From Pelagibius sp. Alg239-R121 (GTDB taxonomy: Bacteria > Pseudomonadota > Alphaproteobacteria > Kiloniellales > Kiloniellaceae), in assembly GCF_947331435.1 (NCBI RefSeq), contig NZ_CAMZOF010000003.1:62001-126000 (forward strand): a stretch of DNA of 64,000 nucleotides, in the 5' to 3' direction. The translations under genes were made by a program, and so were the position numbers. This document shows positions 52,573 to 61,884 of this stretch, piece after piece. Numbering within the stretch: the first letter of the stretch is position 1; the number at the start of each line of letters is the position of its first letter. The notes beneath the pieces were generated by a model that did no database searches, was not told the DNA's origin, and saw only the letters and a list, made by a program, of their open reading frames with translations.

Positions 52573-53799
52573 TCAGGGTGCGAGGGTGCCAGAACGAGGA
52601 GTGTTTCGCAAAAGAAGTACGAGCAAGCCGGCGAGCACGGCCAGCCAGAGTGATGACCACCAGACCCAGTCGTAACGGGCATAGAGGTCGAAGAGAATCC
52701 CACCGAAATAGGCTCCGACCGCGCCCCCAATCTGGTGTCCCGCGGAAATCAATCCGAAGGCCAGGCCCATCACGCGGATACCGATGTGGCTGGCGACAAG
52801 GCTCGCGGTAACAGGACTTGTCGAATAGTCCACAAGCCCGAAGATGACGGCGAAGAGAAACAGAGTTTCCAGGTCCGTGCCGACATGAACGAGTAGGATA
52901 AAGGTCAAGCCGCGTATGAGGTAAATGCCGCCAAGCAAAAGCGGCCGGTTCACGCGGTCAGTCAACCATCCGACCAGGATCATGCCGGCCAGATTGATGG
53001 CCGAGAGCAGACCGTATGCCGTCGCGGAAGGGATAGGACCGAAGCCGCAGAAAGACGCGTAGGGGAGGAAATGGGTCTCGATCACTCCGGAGGTCGTGTA
53101 GCCGCAAAGAAAATAACTCCAGAAGAGAATCTGGAAAACCGGCATGCGGAGGATTCGCCAAGTGTCCTGCGCCAGGCTTGTTTGGGAGCCTTGTGCATTC
53201 TCCGACAATCTAACTTGGCTCATACCACTGGGGAACCAGCGCTTGACGCAGACCATCATGATGACCGTTGCGCCTCCCAAGGCAATGAACGCCAGCCGCC
53301 AATCGTAACTCGCGACCAGTACCGCAAGGAGTGGAACGATCAGGAGCTGCCCTGCTGAGGAGCCAGACGTGGCAATACCTGTCGCCAGTCCCTGGTTGGC
53401 GTCGAATTCCTGTTCCACTGCGGCGGATACCACATGGATTGCCACCAAACCGAAGCCGGTTGCGGCGATGCCCCCGAACGCCACAAGGAATGCCACGGGA
53501 TGACTCGTGACGGCGACCAAAAAGCAACCGGTTGCCAATAGTCCCATTCCCAACAGCGTAACTGCGCGCGCGCCCTGCCGATCCACCAGCCGGCCTGCCA
53601 GTGGCGCAAGAACCGCAGTCATCATGAGCGCGGTGGCGGCGATTCCAGAGGTAAAGCTGCGCGACCAACCGAGCTCCTGTTCCAAAAGGGGCATGACCAG
53701 CCCAAAGGTAGCGCGCGTGGAGTAGGCCAGGGCCAAGGCAAGAAAGGAAAGACCGACCATCACCCAAGGGCGCCAATTCACTACTGTATCTTTCTGCAT
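52573..53799 (-). CDS. MFS transporter
   Basis: A 408-residue, 12-helix MFS carrier. Helices 2-3 carry the motif-A-like loop LAGRLVDRQGARAVTLLGMG, with a second in the C-terminal half (GWLTDRVNRPLL). The N-terminus is short (MQKDTVVNWRPWVMVGLSFL). GGCGGA lies six to ten bases upstream of ATG 53799. It precedes the ureohydrolase gene on the same strand and is divergent from a GlxA-type regulator, so it probably imports the guanidino or amine compound that the enzyme cleaves. The direction of transport is inferred. Confidence 0.88.
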   Translation of the reverse strand: MQKDTVVNWRPWVMVGLSFLALALAYSTRATFGLVMPLLEQELGWSRSFTSGIAATALMMTAVLAPLAGRLVDRQGARAVTLLGMGLLATGCFLVAVTSHPVAFLVAFGGIAATGFGLVAIHVVSAAVEQEFDANQGLATGIATSGSSAGQLLIVPLLAVLVASYDWRLAFIALGGATVIMMVCVKRWFPSGMSQVRLSENAQGSQTSLAQDTWRILRMPVFQILFWSYFLCGYTTSGVIETHFLPYASFCGFGPIPSATAYGLLSAINLAGMILVGWLTDRVNRPLLLGGIYLIRGLTFILLVHVGTDLETLFLFAVIFGLVDYSTSPVTASLVASHIGIRVMGLAFGLISAGHQIGGAVGAYFGGILFDLYARYDWVWWSSLWLAVLAGLLVLLLRNTPRSGTLAP

Positions 53800-53874
53800 T
53801 AATCGTCCGCCCTTTGGTCTTTGCTCGATTCTTTTGCTGGTTTACCTCCTCGTCCTCATGGCATAAATGACAAT

Positions 53875-54918
53875 ATGACTTCAATTTCTGCCACTTCCGC
53901 AAATGTAACCACCGATCGATTCGAGAAGGCCAGACGACTTAAGAGAATCGTGATTGTCGTTTATCCCGGCGTGACGCTTTTGGATGCGGCCGGGCCCGCA
54001 CAGGTATTCTCCAGTGCCAACGACATGCTGAACCGGGAAGGCAAAGAAGCCCTCTATCAGCTCTTGCTGACCTCTCCGCTCGGCGGCGATATCGAGACCG
54101 ACACAGGCATTGTGTTAAAAACTCTTTCTCTGCAAAACGCCTCGAAGCAGCCGATCGATACGATGATTATCTCAGGCGGTGTGGGCGTATTTGATCTGCT
54201 GGAGGAAAACAGGTTCCTTAAGTGGGTCGTCGCCCGCCATGCGGAGTGCCGGCGGGTGGCGACGACCTGCATGGGTGCCTTTGTTACGGCTAAAGCGGGG
54301 CTTCTTGATGGAGAAAGCGTTGCGACACACTGGCGCTACGCCGAGGATCTCCAGTGCCAGCACCCTGAAGCTCAAGTCGAGAAGGATCCGCTGTTTGTGC
54401 GAAGTGGAAAGATGTGGTCCGCGGCGGGTGTGACCTCGGGGATAGACCTTGCCCTTGCCATGGTTGAAGAAGATCTCGATCATCGCCTTGCTATGTTGGT
54501 TGCCCAGTCGCTCGTGGTTTTCTTCAAGCGGCCCGGTGGGCAATCGCAATTCAGTAATGTGTTGAACGTCCAGAAGAAGGACGAAGCCGGTACCTTTTCC
54601 GAGCTTCATGCCTGGATTGCCGAAAACCTGAGGCGCGACCTAAGTATCGAGGTTTTAGCCCAAGAGGTCCGCATGAGCCCTCGAACCTTCGCGCGCCGGT
54701 ATAAGGAGCGTACCGGCGTCACGCCGGCACGCTCCGTGGAGATGATGCGTGTCGATTCGGCGAAGCGCATGCTGGAACTGGAGCAGGATTTGCCACTCGC
54801 GAAGATTGCCAGGAATACCGGCCTTGCCGATGAACAACGTCTACGTAGGGCTTTCGTGCGGCACATGGGAATTTCGCCGCTGGATTACCGCGCAAAGTTC
54901 GGTGCGGCGGTGGGCTAG
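53875..54918 (+). CDS. GlxA/ArgR-like AraC-family transcriptional regulator
   Basis: A 347-residue regulator with a DJ-1/PfpI-like N-terminal domain (KRIVIVVYPGVTLLDAAGPA; CMGAFVTAKAGLLDG, at the place of the DJ-1 nucleophile loop) and a C-terminal AraC double HTH (DLSIEVLAQEVRMSPRTFAR and LPLAKIARNTGLADEQRLRR). The GlxA-type layout includes the arginine regulators of pseudomonads. It is divergent from the MFS-ureohydrolase pair across about 75 bp, so it is the likely controller of that pair. Start ATG 53875 is preferred over 53821. Confidence 0.9.
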   Translation: MTSISATSANVTTDRFEKARRLKRIVIVVYPGVTLLDAAGPAQVFSSANDMLNREGKEALYQLLLTSPLGGDIETDTGIVLKTLSLQNASKQPIDTMIISGGVGVFDLLEENRFLKWVVARHAECRRVATTCMGAFVTAKAGLLDGESVATHWRYAEDLQCQHPEAQVEKDPLFVRSGKMWSAAGVTSGIDLALAMVEEDLDHRLAMLVAQSLVVFFKRPGGQSQFSNVLNVQKKDEAGTFSELHAWIAENLRRDLSIEVLAQEVRMSPRTFARRYKERTGVTPARSVEMMRVDSAKRMLELEQDLPLAKIARNTGLADEQRLRRAFVRHMGISPLDYRAKFGAAVG

Positions 54919-55098
54919 GCTCTGAGGCTTTAAAGACCAAACGAGTTGAGCACACGTGGCAGAGGGCATGATCAGGATTCCGTTACCCAGGAGCCCGTCC
55001 ATTCTCGATACACCGGCGCAAGCTGCATTGCCGCTTTGCGAGACTCGGGCGGATGTGGCTCAATAGGGGTTCTCTGCTCACATCATCAGCGAAACTAA

Positions 55099-56400
55099 AT
55101 GCCAGGTCAGGCCGGGTTCGGCGGGGTCGTTCGCACGCTCCAACACAGGAACTTTCGCATCTACATTACCGGTGCTTCGATTTCTCTGATCGGCACCTGG
55201 ATGCAGCGCGTTGCCGTGGGCTGGTTGACCTGGGAGTTGACGGAGTCGGGCTTCTGGCTCGGGCTGGTGTCTTGTGCTGACCTTCTGCCCGCGGTGTTCG
55301 TGGGGCCTTTCGGTGGCGTGGTCGCTGACCGTTATAACCGCTTGAAGATCATGCTGACCGCGCAGACCGTCTCGTTGTTTCAGGCGATTGCACTTTTTGC
55401 CCTGACTGCGTCGGGGCAAGTGACCGTCGAACTGCTGGCGTTGCTTGTGCTTATCAACGGGATCGCCATGGGCTTTAATCAGCCGTCACGCCTTGCACTT
55501 ATGCCTAGTCTGGTACCTCGCGAGGACCTTTCGACCGGGATTGCGATCAACTCGATCATCTTCAACTTGGCGCGATTTATCGGTCCTGCCATGGCTGGGT
55601 TGCTGATCGTGTCTGTTGGGGTCCAGGGCGCGTTTGGAGCAAATGCCCTGACGTTCTCGGCCTTTTTGATTGCCTTGTTTCGCATCAAAGTGCCGCGTCG
55701 GCCAGACCGGGGTAAGGGCAAGATTCCGCCGTCGATCTGGGTTCAACTTGGTGAGGGAATCACCTATGCTGCCCGGCATCCGGGGATTGGCCCGATGCTG
55801 TTGTTGCTTGCGACCGCGTCGCTGGGTGTGCGGCCCTTCGTCGAACTGATGCCCGGCTTCGCCGCCCGGGTTTTCGGAGGTGGCGCCGACACGCTCGCTT
55901 TACTGACATCGACGGTTGGAATCGGCGCGGTGATGAGCGGCCTCTGGATCGCGCGGCGCGGTGGTGGTGGGCTTACCAAGCTGGTACTGCTCAATACCTT
56001 GTTACTGGCACTGTCGATGTTGGCCTTCATTGCAACCGATTGGCTTTGGATCGGGGTCGCGAGCGTGGCCGTTGCAGGCATGGCCATGGTCGCTGCAGGT
56101 GTCAGCATGCAAACCCTGATGCAGATGTCGGTCGACGGCGATCTGCGCGGGCGGGTGCTAAGCCTTTACGGCATCATCTTTATCGGTGGCCCCGCTGCGG
56201 GTTCACTCATTATGGGCACGCTCTCCGAATCCTTCGGCTTGCGCCTTCCGCTGGGCGTGGGGGCGGTTGCCGTGGTCGCAATGTGGCTGTGGATCTGGCG
56301 TAAGCGCGCGTCGATCTCCGAGGCGCTGGAACCGAAAGCCACGAAAGTAAAACCGGGCCCGGACCAAACCGAGACCGGGCGTTACCAGACGCCGATATAG
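55099..56400 (+). CDS. MFS transporter, EntS-like
   Basis: A 433-residue MFS protein. The N-terminus (LQHRNFRIYITGASISLIGT, WMQRVAVGWLTWELT) and FVGPFGGVVADRYNRLKIML belong to the EntS/enterobactin-exporter-like branch. A typical GFNQPSRLALMPSLVPRE lies in the middle. The C-terminal tail is hydrophilic (ALEPKATKVKPGPDQTETGR). No siderophore genes are nearby, so the substrate is unknown. It is convergent with the sulfatase gene; the two coding ends overlap by 19 bp (56382-56400). Confidence 0.85.
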   Translation: MPGQAGFGGVVRTLQHRNFRIYITGASISLIGTWMQRVAVGWLTWELTESGFWLGLVSCADLLPAVFVGPFGGVVADRYNRLKIMLTAQTVSLFQAIALFALTASGQVTVELLALLVLINGIAMGFNQPSRLALMPSLVPREDLSTGIAINSIIFNLARFIGPAMAGLLIVSVGVQGAFGANALTFSAFLIALFRIKVPRRPDRGKGKIPPSIWVQLGEGITYAARHPGIGPMLLLLATASLGVRPFVELMPGFAARVFGGGADTLALLTSTVGIGAVMSGLWIARRGGGGLTKLVLLNTLLLALSMLAFIATDWLWIGVASVAVAGMAMVAAGVSMQTLMQMSVDGDLRGRVLSLYGIIFIGGPAAGSLIMGTLSESFGLRLPLGVGAVAVVAMWLWIWRKRASISEALEPKATKVKPGPDQTETGRYQTPI

Positions 56401-57956
56401 ATGCCGCGCTTTCGCGCACCGCCGGTGCGCCGTTTTATCTCCTCGTTGCTGATGGTGGTGCGCAGCTTTCGCTTACGCAGCCAGTCGAACAGCAGGCCGT
56501 CCATTTCCGCACGCACTTCGCTATGGATATTTGAGCGGCCCAGATCGTTCAATTCGCGTGGATCGGCCTGTAGGTCATAGAGCACAGGAGGGTGTTTTTC
56601 GAAACGCATGTATTTCCAGCGCGTGGTGCGGATCATGAAAGCGCGGGCTTCGTCCGGCTCCAAATCGAGATCCTTGCTTGCGTGGTGCATGGCGAAGCAG
56701 CTGTCGGCGTAAATGGCGTTGCGCCAGCCAACCGGTTTTGTGCCCTGAAGCAGCGGTGCGAGCGATGACCCTTCCAGGAGGTGCGGCTGAGCTTCGCCGC
56801 CGGACCAATCCAGGAAGCTTGGTGCCAGATCGATCGCTTCGACGAAGTCGTCGATAGTGCGGCCGCGGGTGGCGTCGGCCTGGGTGCGCGGGTCATAGAC
56901 GATCATCGGCACGCGCATAACCTCGTCGTGAAAGAGGTCCTTGTCGCCCAACCAGTGATCACCGAGATAGTCACCATGATCGCTGGTGTAGATGATGATG
57001 GTGTTATCGGCCTGGCCGATTTCCTCCAAAAATGCGCGCAGCCGGCCCAGATGGTGATCGAGCTGGGTGATCAGGCCCATATAAGCCGGAATGACTGTGT
57101 GGCGCACTTCGTCGCGGGAGAAGTTGACGCTTTCCTCGTGCTTCATAAAAGCTGCGATCACTGGATTGCAGTCGGCTTTTTCGTCCTCGGCGCGATTGGC
57201 TTCGACGATGTCTTCCGGTCCGTACATGTCATGGTACGGCGCGGGCGCCATGTAAGGCCAATGCGGCTTGATGTAGGAGAGATGCAAGCACCAGGGCTGG
57301 TCGGGAGTTTCGCGAATGAAGTCCATTGCCCGGTTTGTCATATAGGCGGTTTCCGAATGTTCTTCCTTCACGCGCGCAGGCAGGCGGGCGTTACGCAGGA
57401 ACCAACCGGAAAGCAGCTCACCATTCTCGCCTTCGGCGGCATTGGCGTACTCGTGCCATGGGTTCTCACCGTCATATCCCTGTTCCTTGAGATAGCGGTT
57501 GTAGGCCAGGTTAGGGTCGAGCAATTGATCCGGGTGCAAGCCGTCGTCACGCTCGACAGGCTCAAATCCGCATTGGCTCATGAGCACGCCGTCCGCGCTC
57601 TCGGGATCAAGTCCCAGCCGTTCACAGGTCTCAAGGTCCGCCCGCATGTGAGTTTTACCGACCAGGGCAACGCGATAGCCCTGAGGGCGCAGGTAGTCGC
57701 CCATGGTATTTTCATCGATGCGCAGTGGGTAGTTATTGTAGTAGGCACCGTGAGAAAAGGCGTAGCGCCCGCTGTAAAAACTCATGCGTGAGCCGCCACA
57801 GACAGGGGCTTGCACAAAGGCTTCTGAAAAGCGTACGCCTTCCGCGGCCAGGCGATCCAGATGCGGGGTCTTGATGGTCGGATGACCAGCGCAGGCCATG
57901 TAGTCGGCACGGAATTGGTCCGCCATGATGAAGAGGATATTGGGCTTTTTTGTCAT
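56382..57956 (-). CDS. sulfatase-family hydrolase with atypical C-G-G-S-R motif
   Basis: A 524-residue alkaline-phosphatase-superfamily enzyme. Metal residues are visible in NILFIMADQFRADY and YTSDHGDYLGDHWLGDKDLF. The formylglycine site is Cys53 in APVCGGSRMSFYSGRY. The usual core is C-x-P-x-R; here Pro is replaced by Gly, so conversion by the standard FGly-generating enzyme is uncertain. Without conversion it might still act as a phosphonate- or phosphodiester-type hydrolase. There is no signal peptide, so it is cytoplasmic. It is the third gene of the TAXI permease / TAXI binding protein / sulfatase operon (gap 44 bp), so it probably processes the imported solute. Confidence 0.85.
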   Translation of the reverse strand: MTKKPNILFIMADQFRADYMACAGHPTIKTPHLDRLAAEGVRFSEAFVQAPVCGGSRMSFYSGRYAFSHGAYYNNYPLRIDENTMGDYLRPQGYRVALVGKTHMRADLETCERLGLDPESADGVLMSQCGFEPVERDDGLHPDQLLDPNLAYNRYLKEQGYDGENPWHEYANAAEGENGELLSGWFLRNARLPARVKEEHSETAYMTNRAMDFIRETPDQPWCLHLSYIKPHWPYMAPAPYHDMYGPEDIVEANRAEDEKADCNPVIAAFMKHEESVNFSRDEVRHTVIPAYMGLITQLDHHLGRLRAFLEEIGQADNTIIIYTSDHGDYLGDHWLGDKDLFHDEVMRVPMIVYDPRTQADATRGRTIDDFVEAIDLAPSFLDWSGGEAQPHLLEGSSLAPLLQGTKPVGWRNAIYADSCFAMHHASKDLDLEPDEARAFMIRTTRWKYMRFEKHPPVLYDLQADPRELNDLGRSNIHSEVRAEMDGLLFDWLRKRKLRTTISNEEIKRRTGGARKRGIYIGVW

Positions 57957-58000
57957 GTGGTCCCGAAACGCTTAATGGATGGCAGGGAAGACCGAAAGGA

Positions 58001-59038
58001 TCAGGGTTTGAGTTCGTCGGGAATGGTCATGCCGATTTCCTCATAGTAACGCACCGCACCGGGGTGGAGGACCGCATTCATATCGGCCAGCGCCGTCCCG
58101 GTAGAGATGGGTTGCATCCAGGGAGCTTCGGCCTTGATGTCTTCCAGGCCGACCCAAAAGGCCTTCAACATTTCGTAGATGGCGTCGTCCGGCAGATCCT
58201 TGTTGGTGGACATCCCGACAGTGATGGCGAGAGTGTTCTCCGGGGTTGTGTTGACCTGAGCCTCGCCGTAGGCATCCGGCGGCATCTGGGTGAAGCGGAA
58301 TCCCGGACGCTTGGCGAGCTTGGCAACTTCGGGTTTGGCCAGCGCATCCTCTGGGATACCCAGCATGCGGATCTCGTTGGAGACCGCAACCTGGCTGATC
58401 ACCGGGCTGGGCGGGTTGGTCGGATTACAATAGACGTCGATGTTCTTATCCTGGAAGGCCTGAGCGGCGGAATCCCATCCAAGCTTGGCAACTTCGAAAT
58501 CCTCGCCGGCTTTGTAGCCGGTGACGCTCTCGAACAGCAGAGTCATGGTGCGAAGTGCGGCTCCACCCGGCGGTCCCAGGAATACGCGCTTACCCTTCAC
58601 GTCCATCAGCGACTCAATACCGGAATCCGCGTAGACCACGATGTGATACATGCCCATAGGGAAGTTGAAGAGCATACGGATGTTCTTGGAAAGATCGGGC
58701 GCCTGCTTGATCTTCTTGTACATGGCTTTGCCGTTGGACATTAAAAACATCACGGTCGGTGAAGACATGCAAAAGTCGGTTTTACCAGCGCCGACCTCCA
58801 ACATGTGCTTTGTTGCTGCACCGGTGGCGTTGACCTGAATTTCGTGCTCGGGCAAGACCTTGTTGACCAAGGTCGCGAAGGTGGTCATCACCAAGTTGGG
58901 TGTCGTGCCTGGGCCCAACGTCGACATGCGGTAAAAGGATTTGGCGGCAAGACGGCTGGGCAGGAGCGGAGCCAGACTTGCTGCCGTCATGGCGGCAAGC
59001 GCGCCGCGGCGGGTGATGATGGCGTTTGTCTTGGTCAT
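58001..59038 (-). CDS. TAXI family TRAP transporter solute-binding protein
   Basis: A 345-residue periplasmic binding protein. The signal peptide contains twin Arg (TRRGALAAMTAASLAPLLPS, cleavage near RLAAKS). The mature start FYRMSTLGPGTTPNLVMTTF and the ending LHPGAVRYYEEIGMTIPDEL are TAXI-like. The start is ATG 59038, where GGAGGA lies eight bases upstream. It is 16 bp after the permease gene, an order (permease first) that is less common than binding protein first. It works with the fused permease upstream; the following sulfatase hints at a sulfate-ester or sulfonate ligand, an inference from context. Confidence 0.9.
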   Translation of the reverse strand: MTKTNAIITRRGALAAMTAASLAPLLPSRLAAKSFYRMSTLGPGTTPNLVMTTFATLVNKVLPEHEIQVNATGAATKHMLEVGAGKTDFCMSSPTVMFLMSNGKAMYKKIKQAPDLSKNIRMLFNFPMGMYHIVVYADSGIESLMDVKGKRVFLGPPGGAALRTMTLLFESVTGYKAGEDFEVAKLGWDSAAQAFQDKNIDVYCNPTNPPSPVISQVAVSNEIRMLGIPEDALAKPEVAKLAKRPGFRFTQMPPDAYGEAQVNTTPENTLAITVGMSTNKDLPDDAIYEMLKAFWVGLEDIKAEAPWMQPISTGTALADMNAVLHPGAVRYYEEIGMTIPDELKP

Positions 59039-59054
59039 TGGTCGTTCCTCCGGG

Positions 59055-60953
59055 TTATGCGAAACCGCTGTTTCGATTTCTATAGCCTTGCCAAAGCGTC
59101 CAGCCAATCAGAAGGACGGCGAGGCCACAGGCGGCAAGAGTTATCAGGTTGGACGTGAAAATGATGGCGAGACCCAGTGCGGCGTAGAGCAGCGCGCGTG
59201 GGACATTTTTGCGAGCTGATCCCGCAATTGCGAAGTCAATCATCAACAGGGCGAGCGCTAAAGCAACCACGGCCCACACGGTCTCCCACAAGGGCTGACC
59301 GGTGCCAAGCAGCAGTGCTGGCTTGTAAGCGAACGCGAAGGGAATGAGAAAGCCGCTGACGCATAGCCGGACTGTTTCGACACTGACCTTGATGGGATTG
59401 GCTCCGGCGATTGGCGCGGCGGCGAAGGCGGCGAGGGCGACTGGGGGGGTGATGGCAGAGAGTACGCCGAAATAGACCACGAACAGATGGGCCTGAAGAG
59501 TCGATAGGCCGAGCTTTTGGACGGCAGGGCCCATCACAAGAACGATGACCAGATAGGCAGGCACCGTCGGCATGCCCATGCCGAGAACGAGACAGGCGAT
59601 AGCCATGAGCAGCAGTGAGAGCAAGAGGGAGCCCTGGGAGAGAGTTTGCACGACGCTGGCAAAACGAATACCGAGGCCGGTCAGGTTCATGACTCCGATG
59701 ACGATACCGACAGCCGCAACGATAGCGACCAGCAGGGCGGCAATGCGTCCGGTTTGGCGCAGGAACCGCAACCAGGGTTCTAACCGGCGGCTCTCAGGGA
59801 CGAGAGCGAAACCGAGCAGGGTTGACGCAAGGACTCCCCAGAAACCCGCGAGCGCTGCGCTCGCTCCCTGAAGGAGAGTGACCACGATGATGCTGAGTGG
59901 TGCCACGAAGACGAAAAGCTTGCGCCACTCGGTGGCGTCCATCACCTGCTTGTCTTCAAGGGCTTTCTGTTCGACCTGGATCTTGCCAGCTTCTGTGTAG
60001 ATCACCGCTAGCAGGTTGCCGAAATAGAAGAGGGCAGGGATCAGCGCAGCGAGGCATATAGTGAGATAGGAAATGCCGGTGATGTCGGCCATGATGAAGG
60101 CGACCGCACCCATGATTGGCGGCATGATCTGGCCGCCGGTCGACGCCCCGGCTTCCACGGCCGCGGCGAACTTTGCAGAAAAACCATAGCGCCGGATCAA
60201 GGGGATGGTGACAACACCTGTACCGACCACATTGGCGACTGCACTGCCGGATATAGTACCGAAGAGTGCGCTCGCGATGACCGCGGCTTGGGCCGGGCCG
60301 CCACGCAGACGGGCGGTGGCCATCAGAGCAAGGCGGACGATGCTGCGGTCGACGCCAATCGCTTCCAGAACGCCGCCGAAGACGATGAAGATCAGGATGG
60401 TTGAAGTTACGGCAGCCATGGGTCGGCCGAAGATGCCGTCGAAGCTGTACCAAAGGGTTTGCAGCAATTCTTCGCTTGAAACGCCTGCGTGCTGAAAGAT
60501 CCAGGGCAGGGATTCGCCGTATGTTGCGTAGAGCAGACAGAGGATGCAGACGATCACCATGGCATTGCCGACGGTGCGGCGTGCCAATTCGACGACCACC
60601 GCGATGGCGACCCATGCCACGATTACATCCGCCTCATTGAGAAAATAAAGGCCGCTCTCGACTTCTTCGGAAATGCGGAAGAACCAAACCGCGGAGAGGC
60701 AGAGCCCGAGCAGCATGACAGCCCGCATTACGAGGTCGGCCTTGCGCCAGATTGTCTCTTCGTTGTTGGTTCCGATTAACAGGATAAGGCCGGCGAGCAG
60801 GAGTGCACCCACGCGCTGGATAACTTCGTCAAAGACCCCGAAGGCGGCGATGTAGACGGCGGTTGCGAGCAGCAGAAAGCACGGCAGGCCAACAACGATA
60901 TGCCGGCCACGATCCATCAGGCCTGACCGCTGTCCGGCCAACGTTTCTGCCAT
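59055..60953 (-). CDS. TRAP transporter fused permease, TAXI type
   Basis: A 632-residue DctQM fusion. The N-terminal four-helix part precedes the DctM part with IASALFGTISGSAVANVVGT and ASTGGQIMPPIMGAVAFIMA. Another signature is GMGMPTVPAYLVIVLVMGP. GAGGGG seven bases before ATG 60953 fixes the start; the open frame has a GTG six bases earlier. It is the first gene of the permease-binding protein-sulfatase operon and diverges from the IclR gene across 118 bp that contains two palindromes. Confidence 0.92.
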   Translation of the reverse strand: MAETLAGQRSGLMDRGRHIVVGLPCFLLLATAVYIAAFGVFDEVIQRVGALLLAGLILLIGTNNEETIWRKADLVMRAVMLLGLCLSAVWFFRISEEVESGLYFLNEADVIVAWVAIAVVVELARRTVGNAMVIVCILCLLYATYGESLPWIFQHAGVSSEELLQTLWYSFDGIFGRPMAAVTSTILIFIVFGGVLEAIGVDRSIVRLALMATARLRGGPAQAAVIASALFGTISGSAVANVVGTGVVTIPLIRRYGFSAKFAAAVEAGASTGGQIMPPIMGAVAFIMADITGISYLTICLAALIPALFYFGNLLAVIYTEAGKIQVEQKALEDKQVMDATEWRKLFVFVAPLSIIVVTLLQGASAALAGFWGVLASTLLGFALVPESRRLEPWLRFLRQTGRIAALLVAIVAAVGIVIGVMNLTGLGIRFASVVQTLSQGSLLLSLLLMAIACLVLGMGMPTVPAYLVIVLVMGPAVQKLGLSTLQAHLFVVYFGVLSAITPPVALAAFAAAPIAGANPIKVSVETVRLCVSGFLIPFAFAYKPALLLGTGQPLWETVWAVVALALALLMIDFAIAGSARKNVPRALLYAALGLAIIFTSNLITLAACGLAVLLIGWTLWQGYRNRNSGFA

Positions 60954-61016
60954 AAACACGCCCCTCTCGCATCCCCGTCTAGATCGCAGGGTTTGCTACG
61001 GGAGAGATTACGATCT

Positions 61017-61035
61017 CTGGCGGTGTTTTCGCCAG
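61017..61035. promoter_or_regulatory. inverted repeat CTGGCG / CGCCAG in the divergent IclR/TAXI region
   Basis: Perfect 6-bp arms (61017-61022 and 61030-61035) separated by GTGTTTT. It lies between the divergent permease and IclR genes, next to the 15-bp palindrome at 61043-61057. It may be a second regulator site, or simply a hairpin in the IclR leader. Confidence 0.35.
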
Positions 61036-61042
61036 CATGCTA

Positions 61043-61057
61043 TTTCACCAGGTGAAA
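61043..61057. promoter_or_regulatory. perfect 15-bp palindrome, IclR operator candidate
   Basis: TTTCACCAGGTGAAA (7-bp arms around a central A) sits 15 bp before the IclR ATG at 61072 and about 90 bp from the divergent permease start. Its size and symmetry fit an IclR dimer site, and its position allows control of both promoters. Confidence 0.6.
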
Positions 61058-61071
61058 CTTGGAGAATCTCA

Positions 61072-61884
61072 ATGGACAGTGTCGACTCTGTCAAGACAAT
61101 CCGCGCTCTGGAGCGTGGGTTGCAGGTGCTTGAGCTTCTGGGAGCAGGGCCAACGGCGTCTTTGGAAGATCTGCATCGGCGTTCGGGTCTGGCGAAGGCC
61201 ACGCTATTGCGAATTCTTCGCACAGCGATCGAAGCTCAATGGGTGCACAGACGGCCGAGCGATGGCCATTATCAGCTTGCACGCGCGGTGCAGGACCTCG
61301 GCAATCAAATTGGTCGCGAGCACATCTTGTGCGAGGTCGGCGCACCTTATCTCCAGGATCTGCAGCGAGTTGTCGGCTGGCCCTCCGACATTGCCGTTTC
61401 GCCCTCGCCCGGACAGGTCGAGATCCTGGAGACGAGCCGCTTCCGCGCGCCTTTCGCGATTAACCGGCTGGTGGTGGGCTTCCGACCCTCTATGGCGTTC
61501 TCAGCATTGGGGCGTGTCTATCTCGCATTTCTGGATCCGGGCGAGCGTGAGCCCCATCTGAAATGGCTCGCGGAGTTCGGCCGCCAGCATGAGCGACGCT
61601 ATGTCTCAAGTCCGGCATTCCGGCAGGAGCTGGAGGAGACCCGGGAGCGCGGCTATGGCCGACGCGAGCCGGGCTATTGGGGACGTGTCGTCGATCACGG
61701 TGCGGAACTCGGTGCCATCGCTGTGCCGATCTTCGATGGCGAGCGTGTGCAGGCGGCCTTGAACCTGGTCTGGATCGGAAGTGTGATGAGCCAGGAGGAG
61801 GTTACGGCGCGTTATCTCAACCGCTTGAAGACCGCTGCAGACGCTATATCGACGGTCGTCTCAGGCGAAGCCGTCAAAGCTTAA
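61072..61884 (+). CDS. IclR family transcriptional regulator
   Basis: A 270-residue IclR regulator. The HTH domain has TIRALERGLQVLELLGAGPT, then SLEDLHRRSGLAKATLLRIL. The effector domain has PSMAFSALGRVYLAFLDPGE and ELGAIAVPIFDGERVQAALN. GGAG seven bases before ATG 61072 sets the start, and a perfect palindrome lies in between and upstream. It likely represses itself and the divergent TAXI/sulfatase operon until the imported ligand is present. Its stop overlaps the convergent LysR gene (shared TTAA). Confidence 0.9.
   Translation: MDSVDSVKTIRALERGLQVLELLGAGPTASLEDLHRRSGLAKATLLRILRTAIEAQWVHRRPSDGHYQLARAVQDLGNQIGREHILCEVGAPYLQDLQRVVGWPSDIAVSPSPGQVEILETSRFRAPFAINRLVVGFRPSMAFSALGRVYLAFLDPGEREPHLKWLAEFGRQHERRYVSSPAFRQELEETRERGYGRREPGYWGRVVDHGAELGAIAVPIFDGERVQAALNLVWIGSVMSQEEVTARYLNRLKTAADAISTVVSGEAVKA

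Noticed and set aside
56781-57791. 336-codon plus-strand frame opposite the sulfatase gene
   Set aside because: Antisense shadow of the sulfatase gene, whose motifs are clear; no family signal in this frame.
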